Origin: SIG603 sp044432645
GTDB lineage: Bacteria; Bacillota; Clostridia; Oscillospirales; Acutalibacteraceae
Direction of reading: 5' to 3'
Length of the DNA stretch: 41,176 nt
Assembly: GCA_044432645.1 (NCBI GenBank)
Contig: JAWXUM010000024.1
Location: 1-41,176 of the forward strand
The notes below the pieces were generated by a model. That model saw only the letters and a list, made by a program, of their open reading frames with translations. It searched no databases and was not told the origin of the DNA. The position numbers and the translations under genes were made by a program. Shown piece by piece: positions 1 through 7,700 of this stretch. Position 1 is the first letter of the stretch, and each line of letters starts with the position of its first letter.

Positions 1-694
1 GAGCCTTGCTTGTACCAATTTTCTCACCATAAAGACTTGGTGTTAATATTTTTTCTTCGGTTAATTTAGATGCTATTTGCCTAGTTCCTAAACCGTCTAA
101 GAATAATGAAAATATTTTTTTAACTACTATTGAAGCTTCTTCGTCTATTATCCATTGTTTCGGATTTTCGGGATTTTTGATATATCCATACGGTGGTAGT
201 CCTAGTGGCTCTCCTGCCATTCCACGGATAGTATTACTTATTCTTTTCTTTTTGCTAATATCTCTTGAATACCATTCGTTAAACAAATTACGAATAGGTG
301 TTAATTCGCTTTCGCCCTCATCGCTGTCTAAATTATCTGCGACAGATACTAAACGGATATTGTGTTCTGGAAAGAATTCTTCGGTAAGTTGTCCTACTTC
401 AATATAATTTCTTCCTAGTCGTGACATATCTTTAACAAACACGGCAGAAGTTTTATTTTTTTTAATTTCTTCTAGCATATTTTGTAGTGCAGGTCTGTTA
501 TTCATTTTCACACCCGATATGCCATCATCTACAAAAGTTATTATATTTGTGTAGCCTTTTTCTTTTGCTACTTTGGTTAATAATTGCTTTTGATTACTAA
601 CGCTATAACTTTCTCCGTCATTATCATCATCACGAGAAAGTCTTGCATAAAGGAACGCTGTTTTTTCTCTGCTTTTTTTAATTGACTGTGCCAT
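1..694 (-). CDS. Large serine recombinase, TnpX/TndX type (3' part outside window)
   Basis: The frame is open from the ATG at 694 to the window edge, giving the first 231 residues of a protein that should exceed 500. The serine-resolvase catalytic domain is clear. YARLSRDD near residues 16-23 holds the nucleophile (Ser20) and an active-site Arg. VDDGISG with NRPALQNM and KDMSRLGRNYIEVGQ, which hold further conserved residues, follow. Residues from about 160 begin the recombinase domain (NTIRGMAGEPLGLPPYGY). An AGAAAGGA box precedes the ATG. In this family the enzyme excises and inserts the element at GA dinucleotides without a tyrosine intermediate. Its position at the end of the element next to a TnpW gene matches Tn1549/Tn5397-type elements. 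Only the C-terminus and the element end are unseen. Confidence 0.95.
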   Translation of the reverse strand, partial: MAQSIKKSREKTAFLYARLSRDDDNDGESYSVSNQKQLLTKVAKEKGYTNIITFVDDGISGVKMNNRPALQNMLEEIKKNKTSAVFVKDMSRLGRNYIEVGQLTEEFFPEHNIRLVSVADNLDSDEGESELTPIRNLFNEWYSRDISKKKRISNTIRGMAGEPLGLPPYGYIKNPENPKQWIIDEEASIVVKKIFSLFLDGLGTRQIASKLTEEKILTPSLYGEKIGTSKA

Positions 695-763
695 AAGTTT
701 TTCCTTTCTGACAGCCAAAATAGATATTTACAAAAACAATTATAATAATTTTTGATTAGCTTG

Positions 764-910
764 TCATTCTTGTGAAATGAGTTCAGATTTCATTAGATTA
801 ATTAATATATCTGTTATTGTTTCATTTGAATTTTTTGAGTATTCTGCTTTAACAATAAAGTTTCTATTATTAAATTCATAAACTATTTGAGTTTGATTTT
901 CGTTAGACAT
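764..910 (-). CDS. tnpW: TnpW-like transposon-encoded small protein
   Basis: This 48-residue ORF starts at the ATG at 910, with AGAAAGGT about 8 bases upstream, and ends in TGA. The core YEFNNRNFIVKAEYSKNSNE followed by TITDILINLMKSEL matches the TnpW pattern: a short strand with a Y/F-x-V element, then [KS]-x-[NT]-[AS]-x-ET and an amphipathic helix. TnpW peptides accompany TnpX-type recombinases in Tn4451- and Tn1549-like elements and their function is not established. The recombinase follows about 70 bases downstream, so the two are probably co-transcribed. A second, divergent TnpW lies at 40770-40949. Confidence 0.75.
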   Translation of the reverse strand: MSNENQTQIVYEFNNRNFIVKAEYSKNSNETITDILINLMKSELISQE

Positions 911-937
911 AAAATCAACCTTTCTATATTAATTTAC

Positions 938-969
938 AATCGTGCTAAAGTTAAAAACTCAGCACGATT
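938..969. other. Perfect 9-bp inverted repeat upstream of tnpW
   Basis: AATCGTGCT (938-946) pairs exactly with AGCACGATT (961-969) across a 14-base loop. It lies between the broken ORF at 983-1252 and tnpW. On the minus strand it is followed by TGTAAATTAATA, not a clean T-run. It could be a weak terminator or attenuator ahead of tnpW/tnpX, or a protein-binding site. Confidence 0.5.
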
Positions 970-982
970 ATTATTAGATAAA

Positions 983-1252
983 TTAAAATTGTTGTATTTG
1001 CCACGCACCCCAACTTGTCGTATGACGGGGATATTTTGAATAACTGTTAGCACAGTTTACATAGATTAATAAATCTCTCCCTATTTTCTTCGTCTTGGGA
1101 GCATAACGTAATGAAGTATCATTATCACTTACATGTGTCATGGCAAAGAGGTTGCTACATTCTTTATAATATACAAGTATCGCTAGACAGTATTTAAATT
1201 CACCTCCATAATACTGTTGTTTTGGCGATGCATACTAAATTGCTCGGCACAT
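983..1252 (-). pseudogene. Small ORF interrupted by an in-frame amber codon
   Basis: From the ATG at 1252 the frame reads MCRAI, then TAG (1237-1235), then 83 uninterrupted codons to TAA at 983. The second part begins YASPKQQYYGGEFKYCLAIL and ends SWGAWQIQQF. Eighty-three open codons in DNA this AT-rich suggest a real gene, but no good ribosome binding site precedes the ATG at 1252. The only GGAGGTG lies inside the frame and is not followed by an in-frame start. I do not recognise the product. It is either a decayed gene (for example CAG to TAG) or, less likely, read through. It fills most of the 911-1358 gap, where I see nothing else convincing. Confidence 0.45.
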
Positions 1253-1358
1253 AAGTTTTGTTTCAAAATATCGTATATTGAGTTTTCAAAGAGCAAATAC
1301 AAAGGAAAATAAATACCTTTATATATATCAGCAGAAAAAACGGCAAAAAGTAAACGGG

Positions 1359-1772
1359 TTAAATGAAATTTTTTAAATTTTTTTTCAAATTGTTAATTCC
1401 ACGCTTAATTGATTGCCCTACAGCTGTAGAGTTCACATTTTCTTCTTTTGCTATTTTTCTTTTGCTATAGCCTAAAAAGTAATATTTGTAAATTCTTCTA
1501 GCCTGTATTTCTGGTAATTTTGAAAGAGCGTTATGTAACTGAGTTATAAGTATACTTTCCTCATAAAAATCTTCTACTGACATATTTTTGATTTTATTTT
1601 CGATACCGTCATTTCTGTCTATTGAGTAATAAGCTTTGTAATATCGAACATATTCATTATATGCGTGTTCTTTCCTAGAAAATTTTTCTAAAGCATCATA
1701 AACTTTTTCGCTAACTTCACAAGTTTCATCACTTGTGTTTGGGTATTCTTTTTTTAAATTAATTTTTTTCAT
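1359..1772 (-). CDS. Sigma-70 region 4-like regulator
   Basis: This 137-residue basic protein ends in a helix-turn-helix of sigma region 4 type: ALSKLPEIQARRIYKYYFLG, then YSKRKIAKEENVNSTAVGQS and IKRGINNLKKNL (roughly residues 83-135). Region 2 of a full sigma factor is absent. Tn1549-like elements usually carry such a sigma-like gene just upstream of the recombinase, where it is thought to regulate excision or transfer. GAAAGGC lies about 8 bases before the ATG. A 150-bp spacer upstream contains a TTGACA-like box and an inverted repeat (1883-1897). Confidence 0.8.
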   Translation of the reverse strand: MKKINLKKEYPNTSDETCEVSEKVYDALEKFSRKEHAYNEYVRYYKAYYSIDRNDGIENKIKNMSVEDFYEESILITQLHNALSKLPEIQARRIYKYYFLGYSKRKIAKEENVNSTAVGQSIKRGINNLKKNLKNFI

Positions 1773-1882
1773 TGGTTTTGCCTTTCAAATTATAAATTTG
1801 ATGAATTATCATCGAAAAAAATTATATAATAAAAGTGTTTCGCTCTTTACTACAACTTTAATTTATACTAATTTCTAAAATA

Positions 1883-1897
1883 TTGCAATGTTGTCAA
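1883..1897 (-). promoter_or_regulatory. Operator-like inverted repeat upstream of the sigma-like gene
   Basis: TTGCAATGTTGTCAA is an imperfect inverted repeat 111-125 bp upstream of the sigma-like ORF. On the minus strand it supplies TTGACA, a good -35 hexamer; TATAAA follows about 24 bases later, so the spacing is not ideal. A 12/14 match lies at 2294-2307 upstream of the next gene. The same 15-mer also occurs once inside the 2479-residue gene near 11785, so chance is not excluded. Confidence 0.3.
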
Positions 1898-1922
1898 ATT
1901 TTAGGCTAAAAATAATTTAAAT

Positions 1923-2237
1923 TTAATTTGGTTTTTGAAAAGCTATTTTACTCCATTTATCATATTCTTTGTTTAAATTACGGTATTGATTTTCTAAATT
2001 ATAAAATTTAGTTACCCTTTCAAACTTATTCATATCTTTAGAGTTCTGAATAATTTCCCTATCTTTTATATTCTCGCTAATTAATTGATGTATTTTTTCA
2101 AGTTTTATATATGCCATCTTTTTAAAGTGATTGGAAGTTAATAGACTGTTATTTCTATTTGATTTATCGTCTATAATCAAAAGATATTCAGCAAGTTCTG
2201 TTTTGGAAAACATTAAAAATTTATTTTTCATTTTCAA
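1923..2237 (-). CDS. Hypothetical protein (104 aa)
   Basis: This is a small basic, helix-rich protein starting MKMKNKFLMFSKTELAEYLL. Residues from about 40 look like a long helical hairpin rich in K/E/N (IKLEKIHQLISENIKDREII and onwards). There is no signal peptide, membrane segment or family motif I recognise. The start could be M1 or M3; an AGAAAG box lies upstream of both. It stands alone between the sigma-like gene and the nuclease gene, with its own AT-rich upstream spacer, so it is probably an accessory gene with its own promoter. Confidence 0.6.
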   Translation of the reverse strand: MKMKNKFLMFSKTELAEYLLIIDDKSNRNNSLLTSNHFKKMAYIKLEKIHQLISENIKDREIIQNSKDMNKFERVTKFYNLENQYRNLNKEYDKWSKIAFQKPN

Positions 2238-2293
2238 TATCTACTTTCTTTTAGTTATTATTTTACATACATAATATTAGATATTAATTCAAT

Positions 2294-2307
2294 TTACAAT
2301 GTTGTAA
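2294..2307 (-). promoter_or_regulatory. Operator-like palindrome upstream of the 104-aa gene
   Basis: TTACAATGTTGTAA is a palindrome apart from its two central bases, 57-70 bp upstream of the ATG at 2237. Its minus strand also offers TTGTAA, 17 bases, TATTAT as a possible promoter. It resembles the site at 1883-1897 and could bind the same regulator (inference). Confidence 0.3.
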
Positions 2308-2311
2308 AATT

Positions 2312-2869
2312 CTAAACCTTAAATACCTCAGTTAATTTATTTCTGTCCCACAAAATAATGTTATTTGCGTTTGCTAGATTAACAGCATTTTTTGTGTAAA
2401 AAGAATTTGTAATAACCATTCCTTTGGTAGCGTTGTAAATTTTTAACGAAGCTACAACTTCTTGAATAGCTTTATTTCCAACTTTGTTTTTATAACGTTT
2501 TGCTTGAACTATAATTTTAGATTTATTTTTTTGTAAAATTAAATCAGCACCGTAATCATTGCTTTGTTTTGTTAGAGAAACTTTATAACCTTGCGACTTG
2601 AAAAATTCTGATAGTAATTCTTCAAACTCCAAACCAGTCATTTTATCTATTTCGTGAATTTTTGAGTTTAAATATTTTTTCCGTTTTTTATATTTTTGAT
2701 AATATTTTTTTATTATAATAATAACACTAACCGTCACAATGCCAGTTAGTGTTATAGTTAAAATATTATTTACAAACATATTTTTATCAAAGCTAAATAC
2801 AACAAACAGATAAAGCAAAAGCAAGATTATGTACGCATAGTTTTGTTGTTTTTTTAGTTTCATTTGCAT
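2312..2869 (-). CDS. Membrane-anchored Mrr-type restriction endonuclease
   Basis: This 185-residue protein has two N-terminal transmembrane segments (about residues 11-27 and 34-53) and a basic linker. An Mrr_cat-like PD-(D/E)xK domain follows from residue 77: MTGLEFEELLSEFFKSQGY, then NDYGADLIL (catalytic Asp109) and VQAKRY (Gln122-x-Lys124). VGNKAIQEV and the closing strand are also typical of the family. Mrr-like nucleases cut modified or foreign DNA. Anchoring the domain at the membrane would place it where DNA enters or leaves the cell. It follows the candidate oriT and relaxase genes, though hairpins separate them. The fold assignment is firm; the target is unknown. Confidence 0.85.
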   Translation of the reverse strand: MQMKLKKQQNYAYIILLLLYLFVVFSFDKNMFVNNILTITLTGIVTVSVIIIIKKYYQKYKKRKKYLNSKIHEIDKMTGLEFEELLSEFFKSQGYKVSLTKQSNDYGADLILQKNKSKIIVQAKRYKNKVGNKAIQEVVASLKIYNATKGMVITNSFYTKNAVNLANANNIILWDRNKLTEVFKV

Positions 2870-2889
2870 TTATCCTTTTCGGGGGCTTT

Positions 2890-3016
2890 CAATAGTGGCA
2901 AGCAATGCAAGCGTGTACACACTCTTACTTTTTTTCGCTTGTTGGGATATATTCCCAAACCCTTTTAACAATGATAAATCATTGAGCCACGCACCATAAA
3001 TGGTGCTTGTTTTTAT
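2890..3016. other. Candidate oriT: hairpin-rich region downstream of the relaxase gene
   Basis: This 127-bp intergenic stretch is unusually structured. It holds a direct repeat GCAAGC (2899-2904 and 2907-2912), the palindrome GTGTACAC (2913-2920) and TTGGGA/TCCCAA flanking TATAT (2942-2958). CAATGA-TAAA-TCATTG (2969-2984) and GCACCA-TAAA-TGGTGC (2991-3006) follow. The last is followed by TTGTTTTTAT on the plus strand and could also terminate antisense transcription. It adjoins the mobC-relaxase genes, where oriT sites are often found. On the minus strand AGTGTGTA resembles the MobV nick site TAGTGTG/TTA, but no nick site can be assigned. Confidence 0.4.
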
Positions 3017-3023
3017 ATAAAAA

Positions 3024-4412
3024 TTACTTAGTTTTTTCGTTAATATATTTTGTTTTTTCTTGGTTTTTCACATTCAACATTCGGTCAATATTTTCTTTTG
3101 CAAGTAATATTTCTTGCATGTCTTTTTTATAGGTTTTGTAATTTTTATATGCTTCCTTTTTAGTTGTTAACAAACTTGAATATTCAGCTTGCAAAGACTT
3201 CATAGTAGGAATTTTTTTATTTTCAAAAGTATTAAAAAAATCTTTAGAAGCTTTGTGCAATATTAATTCGCTTTCATGTTCGTTATAGAATTTTCTTGAA
3301 TATCCTGCTTTTCTATAAGCTGTATAAACATCTTTAGTTCTCATATAATTTATAATATGAGAACGCATAGTTTGTATCTCAGCCATACGATTTTCAGCAG
3401 TTTTAATTTTAGCAGTTATATCATTAAAATTTGCAGTTGTCTTTGTAGCTTTTTCTTCAAGTTTTTCATATTCAATCAAATCATTTTCACGCAAATAATT
3501 TATAGTTTGAGCCATCTGTTTTAGGTTGTAAATTTTCGCCCATTGCTGATAACCTGCACCTTTGCCCTCATTAATTTTTGATTGAATATCAACTAACAAA
3601 TTTACAGATTTTTTATAATCATTTTTTGTTTTTTTAGGTTCTTTACCGTCAATTATTGCCTTGATTTTATCTTCCGAATAATCATCACCTAAAGAGCGAC
3701 AACGAATAAATCTTTGCTGTTCATTACTTTTAAATGAAGTATGTTTTCCTTGTTTAACTTCATAACCTTTAGCTGTCATTAAGCTTAAAAACTCGTCAAA
3801 ACTTTTAGGGTTTTGGTTCAGTGCTTCATCAATGGAAATTCTTATTTTATCTGAGTGAGTAAGTTGTTTTTCGTCACCAATCCAAGTACCATAATTGCCT
3901 TTAGATTTCTTAGGATTTTCAATAATTGAAAGACCATTTTCAAGACAAATTCTATCGGATATTTTTCTAATAGCGTATGTGCTTCCGAAGAAATTCCTGA
4001 ATTTTTTAGTATTATCAATAGATGTAGAATTGAATATAATATGGTTATGAATATGTGCTTTATCTGTGTGCGTAGCAACGATAAAAGAGTGGTTTCCTTT
4101 AGTAAATTTTAAGGCTAATTCATAACCAATTTTATTTGCTTGTTCAGCTGTAACTTCATCTGGTTTAAAGCTTTGTCTAATTTGATAAGCTATAACATCG
4201 TTCGTTTGTTTTCTTCCTGTTATATTATCATACATTCGTTTAGAAAGCATAAATTCACTTTGAACAGTATTTACATCACATTCATAAGAAGATACAAGTT
4301 TGCCATCATTTGTTTTTTCGGGATTAACTGCATAATTGGTTCTTTCTTCTAAACAATCTGATATTGTTTTACCTTGATTTTTGTGCATTGGTATTAACCT
4401 TGTAGTAGCCAT
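3024..4412 (-). CDS. Relaxase / mobilization nuclease (MobP type)
   Basis: This 462-residue protein has an N-terminal Relaxase domain (PF03432-like). The likely nicking tyrosine is Tyr27 in EERTNYAVNPEKT, and the metal-binding motif is HTDKAHIHNH at 115-124, followed by IIFNS. The C-terminal half (from about 250) is a long coiled-coil-like, K/E-rich region, as usual for these relaxases. The enzyme nicks oriT, stays bound to the 5' end and pilots the strand to the secretion channel. The mobC gene lies 28 bp upstream and a structured region follows directly. The ATG at 4412 is preceded by AAGGAGG. This is probably the element's main relaxase, because it is paired with MobC; two other relaxases occur in the window. 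Confidence 0.92.
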   Translation of the reverse strand: MATTRLIPMHKNQGKTISDCLEERTNYAVNPEKTNDGKLVSSYECDVNTVQSEFMLSKRMYDNITGRKQTNDVIAYQIRQSFKPDEVTAEQANKIGYELALKFTKGNHSFIVATHTDKAHIHNHIIFNSTSIDNTKKFRNFFGSTYAIRKISDRICLENGLSIIENPKKSKGNYGTWIGDEKQLTHSDKIRISIDEALNQNPKSFDEFLSLMTAKGYEVKQGKHTSFKSNEQQRFIRCRSLGDDYSEDKIKAIIDGKEPKKTKNDYKKSVNLLVDIQSKINEGKGAGYQQWAKIYNLKQMAQTINYLRENDLIEYEKLEEKATKTTANFNDITAKIKTAENRMAEIQTMRSHIINYMRTKDVYTAYRKAGYSRKFYNEHESELILHKASKDFFNTFENKKIPTMKSLQAEYSSLLTTKKEAYKNYKTYKKDMQEILLAKENIDRMLNVKNQEKTKYINEKTK

Positions 4413-4440
4413 TTAACTTGTATCCTCCTTAAATATTTAA

Positions 4441-4779
4441 TCACAAAATTTCAGAAATTTTATTAATTATTTCTTCTGAATTTTTCCATAATTTATTATA
4501 ACTTTCTTTTAAATCTTCAATATCTTCATAATAAATATTACCTGTTTCGTTTGCACGTTTTGAGAGTTGATTTAAGTTATTACTTGATATTCTAAGCAGT
4601 CTAATAAGTTCTTTAATATCGTCAATTTCTAGCTTTATTACATATCCGTCAATTACCATTTTTCGAATATAAGCACCCATGTTATGAGTGCTTATTAATT
4701 CCATTTTTTTCTCTATCATTTCTTTTTCTTCGGGTGTTACCATGAAATGAATTTGACTGTTTCGTTCTCTATTTGCCAT
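4441..4779 (-). CDS. mobC: MobC-like relaxosome accessory protein
   Basis: This 112-residue protein begins with a ribbon-helix-helix strand (NSQIHFMVTPEEKEMIEKKM) followed by NMGAYIRKMVIDGYVI and a helical C-terminus containing LLRISSNNLNQLSKRANETG. That is the MobC pattern (PF05713-like). MobC proteins bind oriT and help the relaxase open the nick region. The gene sits between the polyvalent helicase, whose stop codon abuts the ATG, and the relaxase, so the three should form one transcript. Confidence 0.88.
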   Translation of the reverse strand: MANRERNSQIHFMVTPEEKEMIEKKMELISTHNMGAYIRKMVIDGYVIKLEIDDIKELIRLLRISSNNLNQLSKRANETGNIYYEDIEDLKESYNKLWKNSEEIINKISEIL

Positions 4780-7700
4780 TTATCGCTCCTCACGATTATT
4801 ACGTTTAGGTTTAGGTTCGCCCTTTTGTGGTGTTATAGTTTTTAAGGTATCAAGCACTGAAGGACGAGAAAAATTTTCTATAATAACTTCGTCTTGGTCT
4901 TGCATATCATCGTGAGAATTTTCTGTTAATTTAAGTTCTAAATCAAGCTTTGCAAGTTGCTTAGATTTCTCTTTAAGTTCCTGTTCTTGTGGGAACGGCT
5001 TATCTTTTTCAATCTTTGCATTTTCTTGTTGATTATATAAATTTTCAAGATGTATTTTCACTTCTTCTAGTTTTTTAGGCATGTTTTCAAGAGTGTTATC
5101 AATACGTATTAAATTACCTCTTACATCACTTCCTAAAGCAAGTGTGTGGCTTAAATCGCCCTTTAAAACAAGCTTATGTTCGTTGTTGAAGCTATCAAAA
5201 TAAACCTGCATATCAAAGCCACGATAAGAACCAATTTCGCTTACTTCTTGTGATTTAATGTCCTTTAGACTTTCAAGTATTGCTACTCCTGCTTGGTCTT
5301 TTTCTGTTAATATTTTACCTTTAATAGTCATTGGTAAAAATTCATTTTCCCTTGGTTTATTTTTAGATACTGTATCTAAATCAATACCAAAACCTACAAT
5401 AAGATTTTTATATCTATTAATTGTTTCAGGGAAATATTTAAGCAATTGGTCTTCTAATTTATATTTTGTACTTTGATAACTTCCTTTTAATAATTTAAGT
5501 TTTGCAACTTCAATATCTAAGTCCATTTTAAGCTTAATTTTTGGGTTTCCTGCACATAAAGCCTTAATCTCTGCAAAGCTTAATACTGACTCATCTAAGT
5601 CGTCACAGGCTCTAACTGGGGACTTGCTTGTCATAATTTGACTTATATATTTTTGTTTGTTTTCTAGTGTTTGCCACAAATAACTATCAAATGTGCTTTC
5701 GGTTACATATCTAAAGATTTTAGCTTCTTTGTTCATGTTGCCTTGTCGTTCAATACGACCACTGCGTTGCCTTAAATCACCTGGACGCCAAGGAGCATCG
5801 AGGTCATGAAGTGCAACAAGTCTATCTTGTACATTCATACCTGCACCACATTTTGAAGTAGAACCAATCATTATTCTTACATCGCCACGTCTTACTTTTG
5901 CAAAAAGTTCTTTCTTCTGCACTTCTGTTTTAGCATCATGTATAAAAGCAATTTCTTTTTCTGGAATACCTAAATTAATAAGTTTTTCTTTAATGTCATT
6001 GTATATGCTAAATGGCATTTCTTTTTCTATTAATTCAGTTTCATCGTCCATTTTAATTGAAAGTTCTAAAGCGTTAATCTCTGCACCATTAACACCCATA
6101 TTTTCAGCTTTATTATCTTTTAATATGTCTTTAGGTTTTGCTTTAGGTGTAGATAAATCACAGAAAACTAATTGAGTGAGTCTATCCTCTTTAGTTTCTG
6201 CCCAAATATCATAAAGTTTGCTAATACATACATTTACCTTACTGTTTGGGTCATCAGGTAGCATTGGGTTAAATACCCTTTGGTCTAGTCCTAATTTTCT
6301 ACCGTCATTTGTAATAGTCAGCATATTATCTTCTGATGGGTCTACTTTATTTGCATGAACTTCGGATGCTCTCTTAGAAAGTTCAGCGACTATTTCTCTT
6401 TGCAAATCTGTAGGCTTAACACTTACTGTTTCATAAATAATCTTAGGTGTTGGTAGGTTTAATTGGTCTGCTGTTTTTATGTCTGCAACATCTTTAAACA
6501 TATTCATAAGTTCTGGTAAATTATAGAACTTACTAAATCTGTTTCTAAGCCTATAACCACTACCTTCAGGGTTAATTTCTAGTTGTGTTGTTGTTTCGCC
6601 AAAAGTACTTGCCCAACTATCAAAGTGTAAAAGTCCTTGTTTTTTAAGAGAGTCATACTGTAAATATCTTTGCATAACGTAAATTTCAGTCATACTGTTA
6701 CTAACTGGAGTTCCTGTTGCAAAGACTACACCTTTACCACCAGTGACTTCATCAAGATAACGACACTTCATAAACATATCAGCTGACCTTTGGCTTTCTG
6801 TTGTTCCTAAGCCTGCCACGTTACGCATTTTAGTGAATACAAAACCATTTTTATATGCGTGTGCTTCGTCTATAATTAGCCTGTCTACACCTAGTTGCTC
6901 AAAGGTTATAACATCGTCTTTTCTGTCTAAGGCTCTTAATTTTTCAAGTCTTTTTTCAAGTCCTCTTTTTGTACGTTCCAGTTGTTTTATAGTGAAATTT
7001 TCGCCACCACTTGCCTTGACTTCGGATATACCATTTATAATTTCATCAATTTGCTCATCAAGTAGCCTTTCTTGTCGCTCTAATGAAACTGGAATACGTT
7101 CAAATTGTGAGTGTCCCATAATAACAGCATCATATTCGCCTGTTGCAATTCTTGCACAGAATTTTTTACGATTTCTTGTTTCAAAATCTTTTCTAGTTGC
7201 GACCAAAATATTAGCAGCAGGGTATAACCTTAAAAACTCACTTGCCATTTGCTCTGTAAGGTGGTTAGGAACGGCGAAAAGTGGCTTGTTACAAAGTCCA
7301 AGTCTTTTACTTTCCATTGCTCCAGCAACCATTTCAAATGATTTACCTGCACCAACTTCATGAGCAAGTAAAGTATTATCACCATACAAAATGTGAGCAA
7401 TAGCATTAATTTGATGTTCTCTTAAACTAATTTCAGGGTTAATACCACTAAAAGTAATATGACTTCCGTCAAACTCTCTAGGTTTAATTGAATTAAACTT
7501 TTGATTATATAGCTTAACAAGGTCTTGTCTGCGTTCAGGGTCTGTCCAAATCCATTCTTTGAAAGTGTCTTTGATAAGTTGTTGCTTTTGCTGTGCAAGG
7601 GTAGTTTCATCTTTGTTTAAAACTCGTTTATCTTTACCGTCAACATCTGTCACTGTATCATATATGCGTATATCTCGAAGATTAAGGGTATCTTCTAAAA

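Noticed and set aside
6833..7363. Open frames on the plus strand inside the helicase gene (also 9539-10045 and others).
   Set aside because: They mirror the strongly supported minus-strand gene, have Ser/Leu-rich low-information translations and lack ribosome binding sites.
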